Source: Stenotrophomonas daejeonensis (lineage in GTDB: Bacteria > Pseudomonadota > Gammaproteobacteria > Xanthomonadales > Xanthomonadaceae). Taken from it: a DNA stretch of 53,639 bases. The notes beneath the pieces were generated by a model. The model was not told where the DNA came from and did no database searches. It saw only the letters and a program-made list of their open reading frames with translations. Both the position numbers and the translations under genes were made by a program. Below are positions 44,924 to 53,591 of this stretch, in pieces. Numbering within the stretch: the first letter of the stretch is position 1; every line of letters starts with the position of its first letter. The DNA lies in the NCBI RefSeq assembly GCF_001431505.1, contig NZ_LDJP01000029.1:1-53639 (forward strand), in the 5' to 3' direction.

Positions 44924-45310
44924 ATGACATTGCTTCGAGGCATGGGTGTCCTGCTGCTGGCGATGGTTTCGCCGGTGCCCGCGCAGCAGGTGTTCAAGTG
45001 CGTGGATGATGGCGCGGTGGCGTACCAGTCGATGCCTTGCATGGGCGTGACGGAAAAGAGCTGGGAGGTTGCCGCCGAGCCGGCAGCATCGCCGGTGGTT
45101 GCCGCAACCCCGACGCGTGATGCGGCGGTCGATGGCTCGGGAAACAGGCGGACCCGAAGACGCGAACCTGCTTCCGTCCGCAGGCCACCGCCCGATGCCT
45201 GCGAGAAGGCAAAAGCCGGTCGTGACGCCGCGTACCGGAAGGCGGGATTGAAGCGTGGCTTCAAACTTTCCAGCCACTGGGACAACCGTGTCCACGACGC
45301 CTGCTGGTGA
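44924..45310 (+). CDS. DUF4124-domain secreted protein
   Basis: This 128-residue protein has a signal peptide (LLRGMGVLLLAMVSPVPAQ) followed by the DUF4124 segment QVFKCVDDGAVAYQSMPC (residues about 22-39), whose two Cys probably pair. A basic, Arg/Pro-rich linker and a C-terminal helical part with two more Cys (PDACEKAKAG, HDACW) follow. GGAAGG lies 7 bases before the ATG at 44924. DUF4124 proteins are periplasmic and of unknown role. The gene lies between tRNA genes on the other strand. Confidence 0.82.
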   Translation: MTLLRGMGVLLLAMVSPVPAQQVFKCVDDGAVAYQSMPCMGVTEKSWEVAAEPAASPVVAATPTRDAAVDGSGNRRTRRREPASVRRPPPDACEKAKAGRDAAYRKAGLKRGFKLSSHWDNRVHDACW

Positions 45311-45322
45311 GGATGGCGGGCA

Positions 45323-45357
45323 TAAAAAAACAGCAGGCAATGCCTGCTGTTTCTTTT
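45323..45357. terminator. Bidirectional terminator
   Basis: CAGCAGGC and GCCTGCTG pair around AAT, with A7 on the left and TTTCTTTT on the right. It ends the DUF4124 gene on the plus strand and the tRNA-Arg transcript on the minus strand. Confidence 0.92.
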
Positions 45358-45362
45358 CAAGA

Positions 45363-45439
45363 TGGTGCGCCCGGAGAGATTCGAACTCCCGACCGCCTGG
45401 TTCGTAGCCAGGTACTCTATCCAACTGAGCTACGGGCGC
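45363..45439 (-). tRNA. tRNA-Arg (anticodon ACG), copy 1
   Basis: The 77-base gene has acceptor arms GCGCCCG/CGGGCGC, encoded CCA and anticodon loop CTACGAA in a CCTGG/CCAGG stem, giving ACG (read as inosine after editing). Identical to copy 2. Confidence 0.97.
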
Positions 45440-45489
45440 ATGTCAACTTGATTGTCCTGACATTGAACGCCGCATTGCGATGTTCAAGA

Positions 45490-45566
45490 TGGTGCGCCCG
45501 GAGAGATTCGAACTCCCGACCGCCTGGTTCGTAGCCAGGTACTCTATCCAACTGAGCTACGGGCGC
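45490..45566 (-). tRNA. tRNA-Arg (anticodon ACG), copy 2
   Basis: Identical 77-base gene, 50 bases upstream of copy 1 in the direction of transcription. The shared TTCAAGA beyond both 3' ends shows the tandem duplication took in a little flanking DNA. Confidence 0.97.
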
Positions 45567-45606
45567 GCTGTCAGGAGCGGAATTATGCGGATGTCGCGGC
45601 AGTGCG

Positions 45607-46470
45607 TCAACGCTTTTGTGAAATTTTCCGTAATGCCTGCGCAAGCAACGCATCTGCCACGGCGACAGGCGATTTCATCCAGCTGAAATGATCGGCATGG
45701 GTGCCCAGTTCGCGTGCGCTCATGACCCGCAATGTGCTCTCCGCCATCGGCATCTTGTCGAGCAGATGGCGCATCGAACCGGGCGGGGCCAGCCAGTCGG
45801 CGTCGAACAGCAACGCCGTCGCCGGAACATCGAGCCTGCCCATCGCCGCTTCCAGGTCGACGGGCAGGCCGGCGGCGGCATAGCGGCCGCACAGGCCGAC
45901 GCGGGCCCAGTCGCGGATCAGGCCGCGCGCTTCGCTGCCGCCGAATCCCACGCGGCGGCCGGGCAGGGCGCCGCAACGGCGGGCCAGCCACGGCAGGAAG
46001 CGATAGGCCAACGGCAACAGGTAGCGGCGCGGTGCCGGAAAGCCGCGCCACCACGGCGTGCCGCTGGCAACCAGCCACAGTCCCTGCACTTCGTCCGGAT
46101 GCAGGCCGGCGTGGCAGCACGCCAGTTGGCCGCCGAGGCTGTGCCCGCCCAGTTGCAGCGGGAGATCGGGGAAGGCGGCGCGTACCGCGTCCATCGCGGC
46201 CGGCAGGTCGTATTGCAGCAGTTCGCGATACCCCCAGTCCTGTGCACGGCCGGCGCGCAGGCTGCTGCTGCCGTTGCCGCGCCATTCGTGCACGAACACG
46301 GCGATGCCGCGCGCTGCCAACGCTTCGGCGAAGCCCTGGTAATGGCGCGCGGCCACGCCCAATGCCGGCAGCCACAACAGCGTAGCCACGGGATCTGCCG
46401 GCACATGCCGGAGCAGTTCGAAACGGTGCCCGTCCGCGGTGGTGAGCACGTGGTGGATGGAATCATTCAT
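45607..46470 (-). CDS. Alpha/beta hydrolase
   Basis: This 287-residue protein has the nucleophile elbow LGGHSLGGQLACC (Ser near residue 115), an oxyanion segment LLWLPALGVAARHYQGFAE, and VFVHEWRGNGSS. The late His lies in ELGTHADHFSWMKSP. The set resembles the YheT-like or lysophospholipase-like hydrolases, but the substrate is unknown. Its ATG overlaps the thiD stop (ATGA), so it is translated right after ThiD. Confidence 0.88.
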   Translation of the reverse strand: MNDSIHHVLTTADGHRFELLRHVPADPVATLLWLPALGVAARHYQGFAEALAARGIAVFVHEWRGNGSSSLRAGRAQDWGYRELLQYDLPAAMDAVRAAFPDLPLQLGGHSLGGQLACCHAGLHPDEVQGLWLVASGTPWWRGFPAPRRYLLPLAYRFLPWLARRCGALPGRRVGFGGSEARGLIRDWARVGLCGRYAAAGLPVDLEAAMGRLDVPATALLFDADWLAPPGSMRHLLDKMPMAESTLRVMSARELGTHADHFSWMKSPVAVADALLAQALRKISQKR

Positions 46471-47285
46471 CCGGCGTGGTCGGCGTGGGCCGCGCCGAAA
46501 TGGTCGAGCACCATGACTCCGCCGCGCCCGGGCCGGTAGCCGCCGCGCAGGCCGCGCGCCACGTAGTCGATGGCCGCTTCGCAGGCGTTGGGCAGGGACA
46601 GGCCGCGACACAGTTGCGCGGCGATCGCCGATGCCAGCGTGCAGCCGGTGCCATGCGCATCCAGTGGCAGGCGGACATGGCTGAATTCCTCGCCGGTGAC
46701 GCCGTCGAAATAGCGGTCGATCACGCGCGGGCCTTCGTGCAGGTGGCCGCCCTTGAGCAGCACCGCGCCGGCGCCGAGGTCGAGCAGCGCGGTGGCGGCC
46801 TCCTCGGCCTCGGCGGCGTTGCCGATGGAGCGGCCGAGCAGCAGTTCGGCTTCCGGCGTATTCGGCGTGAGCAGGGTGGCCAGCGGTAGCAGGCGCTCGC
46901 GCAATGCGCGCAGGGCGCTGTCTTCCAGCAGCCTGGCGCCGCTGGTGGCGACCATCACCGGGTCCAGCACGACCTGCGCTGGACGGTGTTTTTCCAGTGC
47001 GTCGGCGACCAGGTGGATCACTTCGGCATTGGCCAGCATGCCCAGCTTGACCGCATGGATGTCGAAATCGTCGAAGCAGGCGTCGATCTGCGCCTGCAGG
47101 AAATCCAGCGGCGGCACGTGCACGGCGGTGACGCCGCGGGTGTTCTGCGCGGTGAGCGCGGCGATCGCCGACAGGCCATGCACGCGGTGGGCGGCGAAGG
47201 CCTTGAGGTCGGCCTGGATGCCGGCGCCGCCGCCCGAGTCGGAACCGGCGATGGTCAGGGCGGAAACGGGCGTGGAAGCAGTCAT
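46467..47285 (-). CDS. thiD: Hydroxymethylpyrimidine/phosphomethylpyrimidine kinase
   Basis: This 272-residue kinase of thiamine synthesis phosphorylates HMP and then HMP-P. The opening [49 protein letters not shown] and [21 protein letters not shown] are all ThiD motifs, the last with the catalytic GTGC. No other thi gene is near. It overlaps the downstream hydrolase gene by 4 bases. Confidence 0.95.
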   Translation of the reverse strand: MTASTPVSALTIAGSDSGGGAGIQADLKAFAAHRVHGLSAIAALTAQNTRGVTAVHVPPLDFLQAQIDACFDDFDIHAVKLGMLANAEVIHLVADALEKHRPAQVVLDPVMVATSGARLLEDSALRALRERLLPLATLLTPNTPEAELLLGRSIGNAAEAEEAATALLDLGAGAVLLKGGHLHEGPRVIDRYFDGVTGEEFSHVRLPLDAHGTGCTLASAIAAQLCRGLSLPNACEAAIDYVARGLRGGYRPGRGGVMVLDHFGAAHADHAG

Positions 47286-47320
47286 GGCCGGATTGTGCCG
47301 TGTTTGGGAATGCGCTGCGG

Positions 47321-47995
47321 TCAACGGTTCCCGCGCAGGCGCTGCGACAGCCGGTAGACCATGTAGCTGGCGCCGGTGGTGCCGGTGAGCAGCGCCGGCG
47401 CCAGCAGGGCGTCGTAGCCGAAGTGCAGGAACAGCCACGCGCCGCCGACACCGCCAGCGAGGAAGCCGCTGATGATCAGGCCGCTGAGGGTGAGCCGCTT
47501 CATCGGCAGCGGCAGCCCGCGCAGCAGGTGGCCCAGGCCGATGCCCAGGTCGGTGAACATGCCGCTGAGGTGGGTGGTGCGCACCACCGCGCCACTGAAC
47601 GTGGTGGCCATCGCGTTCTGCAGGCCGCAGGCCATCGCCGCGGCGAGCGCGCCCCATATCTGCTGCTGCTTGAACAGTGGGATCGACACCAGCAGCAACA
47701 GCGAGACGAGCAGCAGCACCACGCCGTAGCGGCGGCCGAGCCGCAGGGTGGCGTCCTGCACGATCAGGCCGCTGAGCGTGGCGCCGAGGCAAAACGCGAT
47801 CAGGATGCCCCACAGGTGGCCGACGTTGCGCCAGTCGCGCTGCACCAGCGCCATGCCGAGCTGGCTGGTGGTGCCGGTGAGGTGGGTGATGGCCTGGTGC
47901 TCGAAACCGAGGAAGCCGACCACGTTGACCATGCCGGCCACGCAGGACAGCGCGATCGCGCCGATCCATACCCAGCGGGGAAGCTGTATGCCCAT
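47321..47995 (-). CDS. DUF1275-family membrane protein (YoaK-like)
   Basis: This 224-residue protein has about six hydrophobic segments. Family features are [20 protein letters not shown] (near residue 20), [20 protein letters not shown] and [18 protein letters not shown]1275 proteins are of unknown function, possibly transporters. It starts 18 bases after the lipoprotein gene in the transcript order and lies 35 bases before thiD. Confidence 0.9.
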   Translation of the reverse strand: MGIQLPRWVWIGAIALSCVAGMVNVVGFLGFEHQAITHLTGTTSQLGMALVQRDWRNVGHLWGILIAFCLGATLSGLIVQDATLRLGRRYGVVLLLVSLLLLVSIPLFKQQQIWGALAAAMACGLQNAMATTFSGAVVRTTHLSGMFTDLGIGLGHLLRGLPLPMKRLTLSGLIISGFLAGGVGGAWLFLHFGYDALLAPALLTGTTGASYMVYRLSQRLRGNR

Positions 47996-48013
47996 CGGCC
48001 GCGCGCGCCCGCC

Positions 48014-48508
48014 TCAGAAACCGCCGTTGCGGGCGATGTCGGAGAACGTGCCGCTGCGCGGGTCGTACACCGCGCCCCAGAAGCCTGCGCCGCCGTCGCA
48101 GACGCGCACGGCCTCGCGCGCCGGGTTGATCTTCTGGTGGTCAGGCAGGGTGAAGGCGTTGATGTAGATCAGCTGGCGCCCGGCGGACACGAAGCCCACG
48201 TACTGGCGGCCGGATTGCGCCGGTTCGGCGATGGCCGGCTGCAGTTGCGGCAGGCGGCTTTCCAGCTCGTCGATCTGCGCGCGGCTCGGCGCCCAGTAGC
48301 CGCCGATGCCGTCGGCATGCTTCGCCGGGCTGTCGCGCGAGCAGGTGTCGAGCACCTGTGCGGCGACGACCGGGCGGGTGACCACCCACGACTGCCCGGC
48401 CTTGAGCGCGGTCGACACGCGGGCGCCGGGCTTGACGTTGGCCGGCGTGCACGCGGCCAGCGCCAACAGGCAGATTGCGAACGACGGCAGGAGGCGAACG
48501 ACTTTCAC
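48014..48508 (-). CDS. Lipoprotein of unknown function
   Basis: The 164-residue product has lipobox LAAC (lipidated Cys20). The mature part shows VLDTCSRDSPAKHADGIGGY, YVGFVSAGRQLIYINAF and VCDGGAGFWGAVYDPRSGTF, the last two forming a strand-rich core with a Cys at each end. I do not recognise a family. It follows the zinc-ribbon gene by 24 bases and is probably co-transcribed. Confidence 0.75.
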   Translation of the reverse strand: MKVVRLLPSFAICLLALAACTPANVKPGARVSTALKAGQSWVVTRPVVAAQVLDTCSRDSPAKHADGIGGYWAPSRAQIDELESRLPQLQPAIAEPAQSGRQYVGFVSAGRQLIYINAFTLPDHQKINPAREAVRVCDGGAGFWGAVYDPRSGTFSDIARNGGF

Positions 48509-48532
48509 GGCAACTCCAGGCAGGGAGGGGGA

Positions 48533-48760
48533 TCAGGCGGTGGCGTGGGCGTAGGTTTCAAGATAACCGCAGCGGATGCAGCGCCAGGTGCAGGTCTCCA
48601 GTTTCTCCTGCGGTGGCCTGAGCCCCATCCAGAACGATTTCTGCGGCTGTCCCTCGACCCAGGCGGTGATCGAGCGTTCGTTGCCGTGGCCTTCTTCCAG
48701 CAGGTAGCCGGGCTGCATCGGGGAATTGCACTTGCTGCATTCGATTTCGTGGCGAGGCAT
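48533..48760 (-). CDS. Small zinc-ribbon protein
   Basis: This 75-residue protein has two Cys pairs in the CxxC-CxxC spacing of a zinc ribbon: IECSKCNSPM near the start and CTWRCIRCGYLETYA near the end. The middle carries WVEGQPQKSFWMGLRPP. Similar short proteins are annotated as hypothetical (PF20097-like). It lies 28 bases after the PhoH gene. Probably cytoplasmic. Confidence 0.8.
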   Translation of the reverse strand: MPRHEIECSKCNSPMQPGYLLEEGHGNERSITAWVEGQPQKSFWMGLRPPQEKLETCTWRCIRCGYLETYAHATA

Positions 48761-48788
48761 GGGGTTGGCTCGTTCGGGCAGGATGGAG

Positions 48789-50189
48789 TTACAGCACTTC
48801 GGAGGCGTAGTCGGCCAGCCGCGAGCGCTCGCCGCGGCGCAGGGTGATGTGCGCGCTGTGCGGCCAGCTCTTGAAGCGGTCCACCGCGTAGGTCAGGCCC
48901 GAGGTGGTTTCGGTCAGGTATGGCGTGTCGATCTGCTCGACGTTGCCGAGGCAGACGATCTTGGTGCCGGGGCCGGCGCGGGTGATCAGTGTCTTCATCT
49001 GCTTCGGGGTGAGGTTCTGCGCCTCGTCGAGGATCAGGTAGCGCGACAGGAAGGTGCGTCCGCGCATGAAGTTCAGCGAGCGGATCTTGATGCGGCTGGC
49101 GAGCAGGTCGTTGGTGGCCTGGCGGCCCCAGGTGCCGCCTTCCTGGTTGTGGGTGAGCACTTCCAGGTTGTCGGTGAGCGCCCCCATCCACGGCGTCATC
49201 TTTTCCTCCTCGGTGCCGGGCAGGAAGCCGATGTCCTCGCCGACGCTGACCGTGGCGCGGGTCATGATGATCTCGCGGTAGCGCTGGCTGTCCATCGTCT
49301 GCGCCAGGCCGGCGGCCAGGGCCAGCAGGGTCTTGCCGGTGCCGGCGGTGCCGAGCAGGGTGACGAAGTCGATTTCCGGGTCCATCAAGGCGTTGAGCGC
49401 GAAGTTCTGCTCGCGGTTGCGCGCGGTGATGCCCCATACCGAATGCGAACCGTGGCGGAAGTCGTCCACCAGCGCCAGGGTGACGCGGCCATCGGCCTCC
49501 ACCCGGGTAACCCTCAGTTCGACCTCGTCCTCGCCGGGCAGGTAGACATACTGGTTCGGGAACCATTCCTCGTCATCCGCGGCATGGATCTCGTAGTTGC
49601 TGCGGCCCTTGTCGCTCCAACTGCGCAGGTCGCTGGCGTGCTTCTTCCAGAAGTCTTCGTGCAGTTGGGTGGCGCCGGTGTAGAGCAGGCTGAAGTCGTC
49701 CAGCGCGCGGTCGTTCTCGTAGTCCTCCGAGTCGATGCCGGCGATGGCGGCCTTGATCCGCAGGTTGATGTCCTTGGAGACGAACACCACCGGCACTTCG
49801 GGGCTCTTTTCCTTCAGTGCCAGGATTGCGCCGAGGATGGCGTTGTCGGGGATGACCTTGCCGAAGCTCTTGCCGGCATCGAAGTGGCTGGTCTGGAAGT
49901 ACAGGCGGCCGGCGCTCTGCGCGCCGCGCAGCTGCAGGCCCTGCGGCCGCACCAGCGGGATGCCCTGTTCGAGGCTGCCGATGCCGGCCGCTTCGATCAG
50001 TTCGTTGAGGAAGCGGCTGACCTGCCGCGCGTTGCGGCTGGCTTCGGAAGTGCCCTTCTTGCCGTTGTCCAGCTCCTCGATCACCTGCATCGGCAGGTGC
50101 ACGTCGTGTTCCTCGAACTTGAACAGCGCGGTGGGGTCGTGCATCAGCACGTTGGTGTCCAGCACGTAGATGCGCTTGCCTCGGGTCAT
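48789..50189 (-). CDS. PhoH-family ATPase with N-terminal PIN domain
   Basis: This 466-residue protein begins with a PIN-type RNase domain (YVLDTNVLMHDPTALFKF, LPMQVIEELDNGKKG) whose acidic residues are present. The C-terminal PhoH ATPase shows the P-loop LLGTAGTGKTLLALAAGL and DEAQNLTPKQMKTLITRAGP. PIN-PhoH2 proteins are sequence-specific RNA helicase/RNases. The start codon at 50189 (MTRGKRIYVLDTNV) places the PIN domain at once. Transcribed away from bcp by about 80 bases. Confidence 0.93.
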   Translation of the reverse strand: MTRGKRIYVLDTNVLMHDPTALFKFEEHDVHLPMQVIEELDNGKKGTSEASRNARQVSRFLNELIEAAGIGSLEQGIPLVRPQGLQLRGAQSAGRLYFQTSHFDAGKSFGKVIPDNAILGAILALKEKSPEVPVVFVSKDINLRIKAAIAGIDSEDYENDRALDDFSLLYTGATQLHEDFWKKHASDLRSWSDKGRSNYEIHAADDEEWFPNQYVYLPGEDEVELRVTRVEADGRVTLALVDDFRHGSHSVWGITARNREQNFALNALMDPEIDFVTLLGTAGTGKTLLALAAGLAQTMDSQRYREIIMTRATVSVGEDIGFLPGTEEEKMTPWMGALTDNLEVLTHNQEGGTWGRQATNDLLASRIKIRSLNFMRGRTFLSRYLILDEAQNLTPKQMKTLITRAGPGTKIVCLGNVEQIDTPYLTETTSGLTYAVDRFKSWPHSAHITLRRGERSRLADYASEVL

Positions 50190-50270
50190 CGTCGGTTCCT
50201 GGTGGCGGGACAGGGACGCGCCATCACGCCTGCGCTGCAGGGCGATGGCGTGGGTGGGGAGCGGGGGATG

Positions 50271-50750
50271 TCACTTGGAGCGTGCGGCCTGCAGCGCGTC
50301 GAGCACGGCCCCGGCATGGCCGGCGACCTTGACCTTGCGCCACGCCTGCACCAGCGTGCCGTCGGGCGCGATCAGGAAGGTGCTGCGCTCGATGCCGCGC
50401 ACCTGCCTGCCGTACATGTTCTTCATCCTGATGACGTCGAAGGCGGTGCACAGCGCCTCGTCGGCATCGCTGACGAGGGGGAACCCGAAGCCCTGTTTGG
50501 CGCAGAAGTTGTCGTGCGACTTCACCGAGTCGCGGGAGACGCCGAACACCCGCGCGCCGGCGCGCTTGAACGCCGGCAGCAGGGCGTTGAAGTCGATGCC
50601 CTCGGTGGTGCAGCCGGGGGTGCTGTCCTTCGGGTAGAAGTACAGCACCAGCCAGTGGCCGGCCTGCGCGGCGAGGGTGGTGGTGTCGCCGCCGGACAGC
50701 GCCAGCGGCAGGTCGAGGGTGGTGCGGTCCAGGGTATCGCCGATGTTCAT
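50271..50750 (-). CDS. bcp: Peroxiredoxin Bcp/PrxQ
   Basis: This 159-residue thiol peroxidase has the peroxidatic Cys47 in KDSTPGCTTEGIDF. There is no Cys five residues later, as E. coli Bcp has (Cys50). Instead Cys83 in SHDNFCAKQGF is present, the resolving position shown for Xylella PrxQ. A third Cys101 (DEALCTAF) also exists. Cytoplasmic; reduced by thioredoxin. It lies 80 bases from gcvR in the same direction, as in E. coli. Confidence 0.95.
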   Translation of the reverse strand: MNIGDTLDRTTLDLPLALSGGDTTTLAAQAGHWLVLYFYPKDSTPGCTTEGIDFNALLPAFKRAGARVFGVSRDSVKSHDNFCAKQGFGFPLVSDADEALCTAFDVIRMKNMYGRQVRGIERSTFLIAPDGTLVQAWRKVKVAGHAGAVLDALQAARSK

Positions 50751-50830
50751 CCGATGTCTTCCGAGCCTGGGGTGTTCCGGTTGCAACTGCATGAAACGCC
50801 GCGCGCCGGTGACGAGCGCGCGAATATCTT

Positions 50831-51391
50831 CTAGAACTTCATCGGGTCCATGATCGCGTCCAGGTTGAGGTGGTCGCAGAATTCGAGGAAGTCGTCGCGC
50901 AGCGCGGCGATGTGCATGTTCGCCGGTACGCCGATGGTGACCTGCGCCGAGAACATTTCCGCCCCGGTCTGCATCGCCTGGTAGCGGGTGCTCTGCAGGT
51001 TCTCGATGGTGATGCCCTGGCGGTCGAAGAAGTCGGCCAGCTGGAACAGGATGCCGGGCTTGTCGGCGGCGATGACCTCGACGATGTACGGCAGCAGGTT
51101 GGACTGCACCTGCTTGGCCGCGGTGCGGTACCACACCAGCTTCAGCCCTTCCTCGCGCTCCAGCCGGCCCAGCATCGCCTCCAGCTTGGCCACCGCGTCC
51201 CACGAGCCGGTGGCCAGCGTGGTGACCGAGACGTCGCGGCCCACGGTGGAGAGCCGGGCGTCGACCAGGTTGCAGCCGCTGTCGGCGATGCGGCGGGTGA
51301 CGGACAGCAGGGGGGACTCCGGATGCGTCGTGTAGGCGTTTATCAGGAGGTGGTTTTCGGTCGGCTGCGGCCGCGGGGTGGTATTGGTCAA
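50831..51391 (-). CDS. gcvR: Glycine cleavage system transcriptional repressor GcvR
   Basis: This 186-residue protein has two ACT domains (LLINAYTTHPESPLLSVTRR near residue 15, YIVEVIAADKPGILFQLADF near residue 100), the GcvR layout. GcvR senses glycine and acts on GcvA. The start is TTG at 51391 with GGAA upstream; the frame is open to 51502 but without family sequence. Its divergent neighbour dapA and downstream bcp repeat the enterobacterial order. Confidence 0.88.
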   Translation of the reverse strand: MTNTTPRPQPTENHLLINAYTTHPESPLLSVTRRIADSGCNLVDARLSTVGRDVSVTTLATGSWDAVAKLEAMLGRLEREEGLKLVWYRTAAKQVQSNLLPYIVEVIAADKPGILFQLADFFDRQGITIENLQSTRYQAMQTGAEMFSAQVTIGVPANMHIAALRDDFLEFCDHLNLDAIMDPMKF

Positions 51392-51474
51392 GACGGTTCC
51401 GGGATGCGCTGTGAGTCTGAACGACGCCAACGGCGGCGCGCTCGCTGGCGTCCAGCATACTTGCCCGTGCTTTC

Positions 51475-51525
51475 GACCGGCAAGTAACATGCGGCCGGTC
51501 ACGAACCCGCGTTTCCGCGGGTTTT
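51475..51525 (+). promoter_or_regulatory. Two hairpins in the dapA leader, second terminator-like
   Basis: GACCGG and CCGGTC (51475-51480, 51495-51500) form a first hairpin. AACCCGCG and CGCGGGTT (51504-51511, 51516-51523) form a second, followed by TT. No plus-strand gene lies upstream, so this may be an attenuator-type element rather than the end of a transcript. The TTG start of dapA is 28 bases on. Confidence 0.45.
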
Positions 51526-51552
51526 CCAGCCCCCACCCGCAACGGCGCCTCC

Positions 51553-52446
51553 TTGTCCATTTCCGGCCTCATCACCGCTTTGGCGACACCTTTCCGGGCC
51601 GATGGCACGGTCGACGCCGAGGCATGGCAGCGCCTGCTGGCGCGGCAACTGGCCGCAGGCGTGCAGGGCGTGGTGGTGGCCGGTTCCACCGGTGAGGCGG
51701 CGGCGCTCGCCGACGAGGAATACGACGCCCTGCTGCGCGCGGCCGTGGCCACGCTCGGCGGGCGCATGCCGGTGATGGCCGGCACCGGCGCCTCGGCCAC
51801 CGCCCGGACCATCGAAGCGACCCGCCGCGCCGCGCGCAATGGCGCCAGCCATGCCCTGGTAGTCACGCCACCCTACGTGCGCCCCACCCAGCAGGGCCTG
51901 CGCCAGCATTACCTGGCGGTGGCCGAGCAGGGCGGCCTGCCGGTGGTGCTCTACAACGTGCCGGCGCGCACCGGGTGCGACCTGCTGCCGGAGACCGTGG
52001 CCGAACTGGCCGGCCACCCGAACATCGTCGGCATCAAGGAGGCGGTCGGCGACATGGCCCGGCTCAAGGCATTGCTGGCCTTGCAGGGCGACGGCTTCGC
52101 CATCCTCAGTGGCGACGACGGCAGCGCCGCGCGCGCGCTGCTGGCCGGTGCCGACGGCCTGGTTTCGGTGGGGTCCAACGTCCTGCCGGGGACGTTCCGC
52201 ACCTTGTGCGACCTTGCCCGGGCCGGCGACCATGGTGCTGCCGAAGCCTGGGATGCACGCCTGCAGCCGTACCATGACTTCTGTGGCGTCGAGCCCAACC
52301 CCATTCCGGTGAAGGCGCTGCTGCAGCGGCTGGGCATCGGCCACGGGTTGCGGTTGCCGTTGCTGTCCCTTTCCGACGCGCACCATGCCGCCGCCGACCA
52401 CCTGGCGGCCGCGGTGGACGCGCTGGAAGCACTATCCAGCCACTGA
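51553..52446 (+). CDS. dapA: 4-hydroxy-tetrahydrodipicolinate synthase
   Basis: This 297-residue aldolase starts lysine and diaminopimelate synthesis. The pyruvate-binding Lys lies in [15 protein letters not shown] and the catalytic Tyr in [27 protein letters not shown] is the GTTGE-like loop, with Ser in the first position. The start is TTG at 51553 ([14 protein letters not shown]); no ATG is near. Divergent from gcvR and followed after 31 bases by the BamC-like gene, as in E. coli. Confidence 0.94.
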   Translation: MSISGLITALATPFRADGTVDAEAWQRLLARQLAAGVQGVVVAGSTGEAAALADEEYDALLRAAVATLGGRMPVMAGTGASATARTIEATRRAARNGASHALVVTPPYVRPTQQGLRQHYLAVAEQGGLPVVLYNVPARTGCDLLPETVAELAGHPNIVGIKEAVGDMARLKALLALQGDGFAILSGDDGSAARALLAGADGLVSVGSNVLPGTFRTLCDLARAGDHGAAEAWDARLQPYHDFCGVEPNPIPVKALLQRLGIGHGLRLPLLSLSDAHHAAADHLAAAVDALEALSSH

Positions 52447-52477
52447 ATCTGCAGTGGCCTGAACCTGGAGATCCACG

Positions 52478-52978
52478 ATGCGTCATTCCCGAACCGCTGT
52501 CCGCGCACTTTCGCTGGCGTTGCTTGCCATCGCCACCACGGTCACCGCCACCGGCTGCCACCGCGGCGCGCGTGGCGACTATGCGCTGGCGCCGGAAATG
52601 CGCCCGCTCGAAGTGCCGCCGGACCTGAACCTGCCCAACACCGCCGGCGCCTCGCAGGTGCCGGCGCTGGCCTCGGCCTCGCGCCCGGCGGCACAGGCCG
52701 CACCGGCGCAGGGTGGCTTCACCGTCGGCGGCAGCCGCGACGAGGTGTTCGGCAAGGTCGGCACTGCGCTGGAAGCCATCGATGGCGTGACCATCGCCAG
52801 CCGCGCGCAGCTGCTGGGTTCCTATGACGTGGCCTACGAAGGCAGCAATTTCCTGGTGCGCGTGGTGGCCGTGGACGCCGGCGCCTACGTGTCGGCGGTG
52901 GACCCGCGTGGCATCCCGGCCACGGATGCGGCGGCGGTCAAGCTGGTCGACGCGCTGAAGGCCAGGCTCGGCGGCTGA
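52478..52978 (+). CDS. Short BamC-like lipoprotein
   Basis: This 166-residue lipoprotein (lipidated Cys27 in TATGC) carries GDYALAPEMRPLEVPPDLNL just after it, the N-terminal motif by which BamC contacts BamD. One helix-grip-type domain (residues about 80-166) follows, whereas E. coli BamC (344 residues) has two. It sits right after dapA, the E. coli position of bamC/nlpB. It is probably a half-length BamC of the outer-membrane assembly machine; the homology rests on the motif and synteny. Confidence 0.8.
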   Translation: MRHSRTAVRALSLALLAIATTVTATGCHRGARGDYALAPEMRPLEVPPDLNLPNTAGASQVPALASASRPAAQAAPAQGGFTVGGSRDEVFGKVGTALEAIDGVTIASRAQLLGSYDVAYEGSNFLVRVVAVDAGAYVSAVDPRGIPATDAAAVKLVDALKARLGG

Positions 52979-53000
52979 TGCCGGCCGGCCACGGATGCGA

Positions 53001-53031
53001 AACGGGCGCCTTGCGGCGCCCGTTTTCGTTT
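53001..53031. terminator. Intrinsic terminator between convergent genes
   Basis: AACGGGCGCC and GGCGCCCGTT form a 10-bp stem around TTGC, followed by TTCGTTT, 22 bases past the BamC-like stop. The fdxA gene on the other strand ends at 53048. Confidence 0.9.
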
Positions 53032-53047
53032 GCGGCCCTGCCGCCTA

Positions 53048-53371
53048 TCAGCGCTCCAGCAGCTTGAGCTTGTCCGGCTTGCCGTCCCACTCGGCGGCAT
53101 CCGGCGGCGGGTCCTTGCGCACGGCCAGCACCGGCCACTCCTTGGACAGCTCTGCGTTCAACGCGGCGAAACCCTCCTGGCCGGCCGGTACGTCGTCTTC
53201 CGGGAAGATCGCGTTGACCGGGCATTCGGGCTCGCACAGGGTGCAGTCGATGCACTCGTCCGGATCGATGACGAGGAAGTTGGGGCCTTCATGGAAACAG
53301 TCCACGGGGCAGACTTCGACACAATCGGTGTGCTTGCACTTGATGCAGTTTTCGGTGACGACGAAAGGCAT
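53048..53371 (-). CDS. fdxA: 7Fe ferredoxin FdxA
   Basis: This 107-residue electron carrier binds one [3Fe-4S] and one [4Fe-4S] cluster. The cysteine set [19 protein letters not shown] (Cys9, 12, 17, 21, 25) and [18 protein letters not shown] gives the 7Fe pattern. The C-terminal extension (about 50 residues, [19 protein letters not shown]) is typical of FdxA. Ferredoxin reductase at 16803 is a possible partner. Cytoplasmic. Confidence 0.95.
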   Translation of the reverse strand: MPFVVTENCIKCKHTDCVEVCPVDCFHEGPNFLVIDPDECIDCTLCEPECPVNAIFPEDDVPAGQEGFAALNAELSKEWPVLAVRKDPPPDAAEWDGKPDKLKLLER

Positions 53372-53453
53372 GACGGGGTCCGGCTTTGAACCGCTCAATT
53401 CTAGTGCAGTAAGCAGAAGATGGGCGGAGGCATTCTCAATTCGGAGTACGTCC

Positions 53454-53522
53454 GCAGGAGCGACGCGAGTCGCGACCGAGGCTTCACCGGGAAAGCTCGG
53501 TCGCGACTCGCGTCGCTCCTGC
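53454..53522. repeat. Paired REP element, GTAGGAGCGACG type (GCAG variant)
   Basis: GCAGGAGCGACGCGAGTCGC faces its inverted copy ending CGTCGCTCCTGC at 53522, with centre CCGAGGCTTCACCGGGAAAG. It lies in the gene-free stretch after fdxA. Confidence 0.88.
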
Positions 53523-53541
53523 AGTGATTCATGCGGACAAC

Positions 53542-53565
53542 AAAAAACCGCCGGGAGCGGTTTTT
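53542..53565. terminator. Bidirectional terminator-like hairpin
   Basis: AAAAACCGC and GCGGTTTTT pair around CGGGA, with T5 on the right and A6 on the left. No complete gene is in view for it on either side; it may serve a gene beyond the window. Confidence 0.75.
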
Positions 53566-53591
53566 GACATCGCTTGTCGATGGCCCGGAGG

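Noticed and set aside
51392..51552. Lysine riboswitch before dapA
   Set aside because: The 161-base spacer has two hairpins but none of the conserved core of the L-box that I can recognise.
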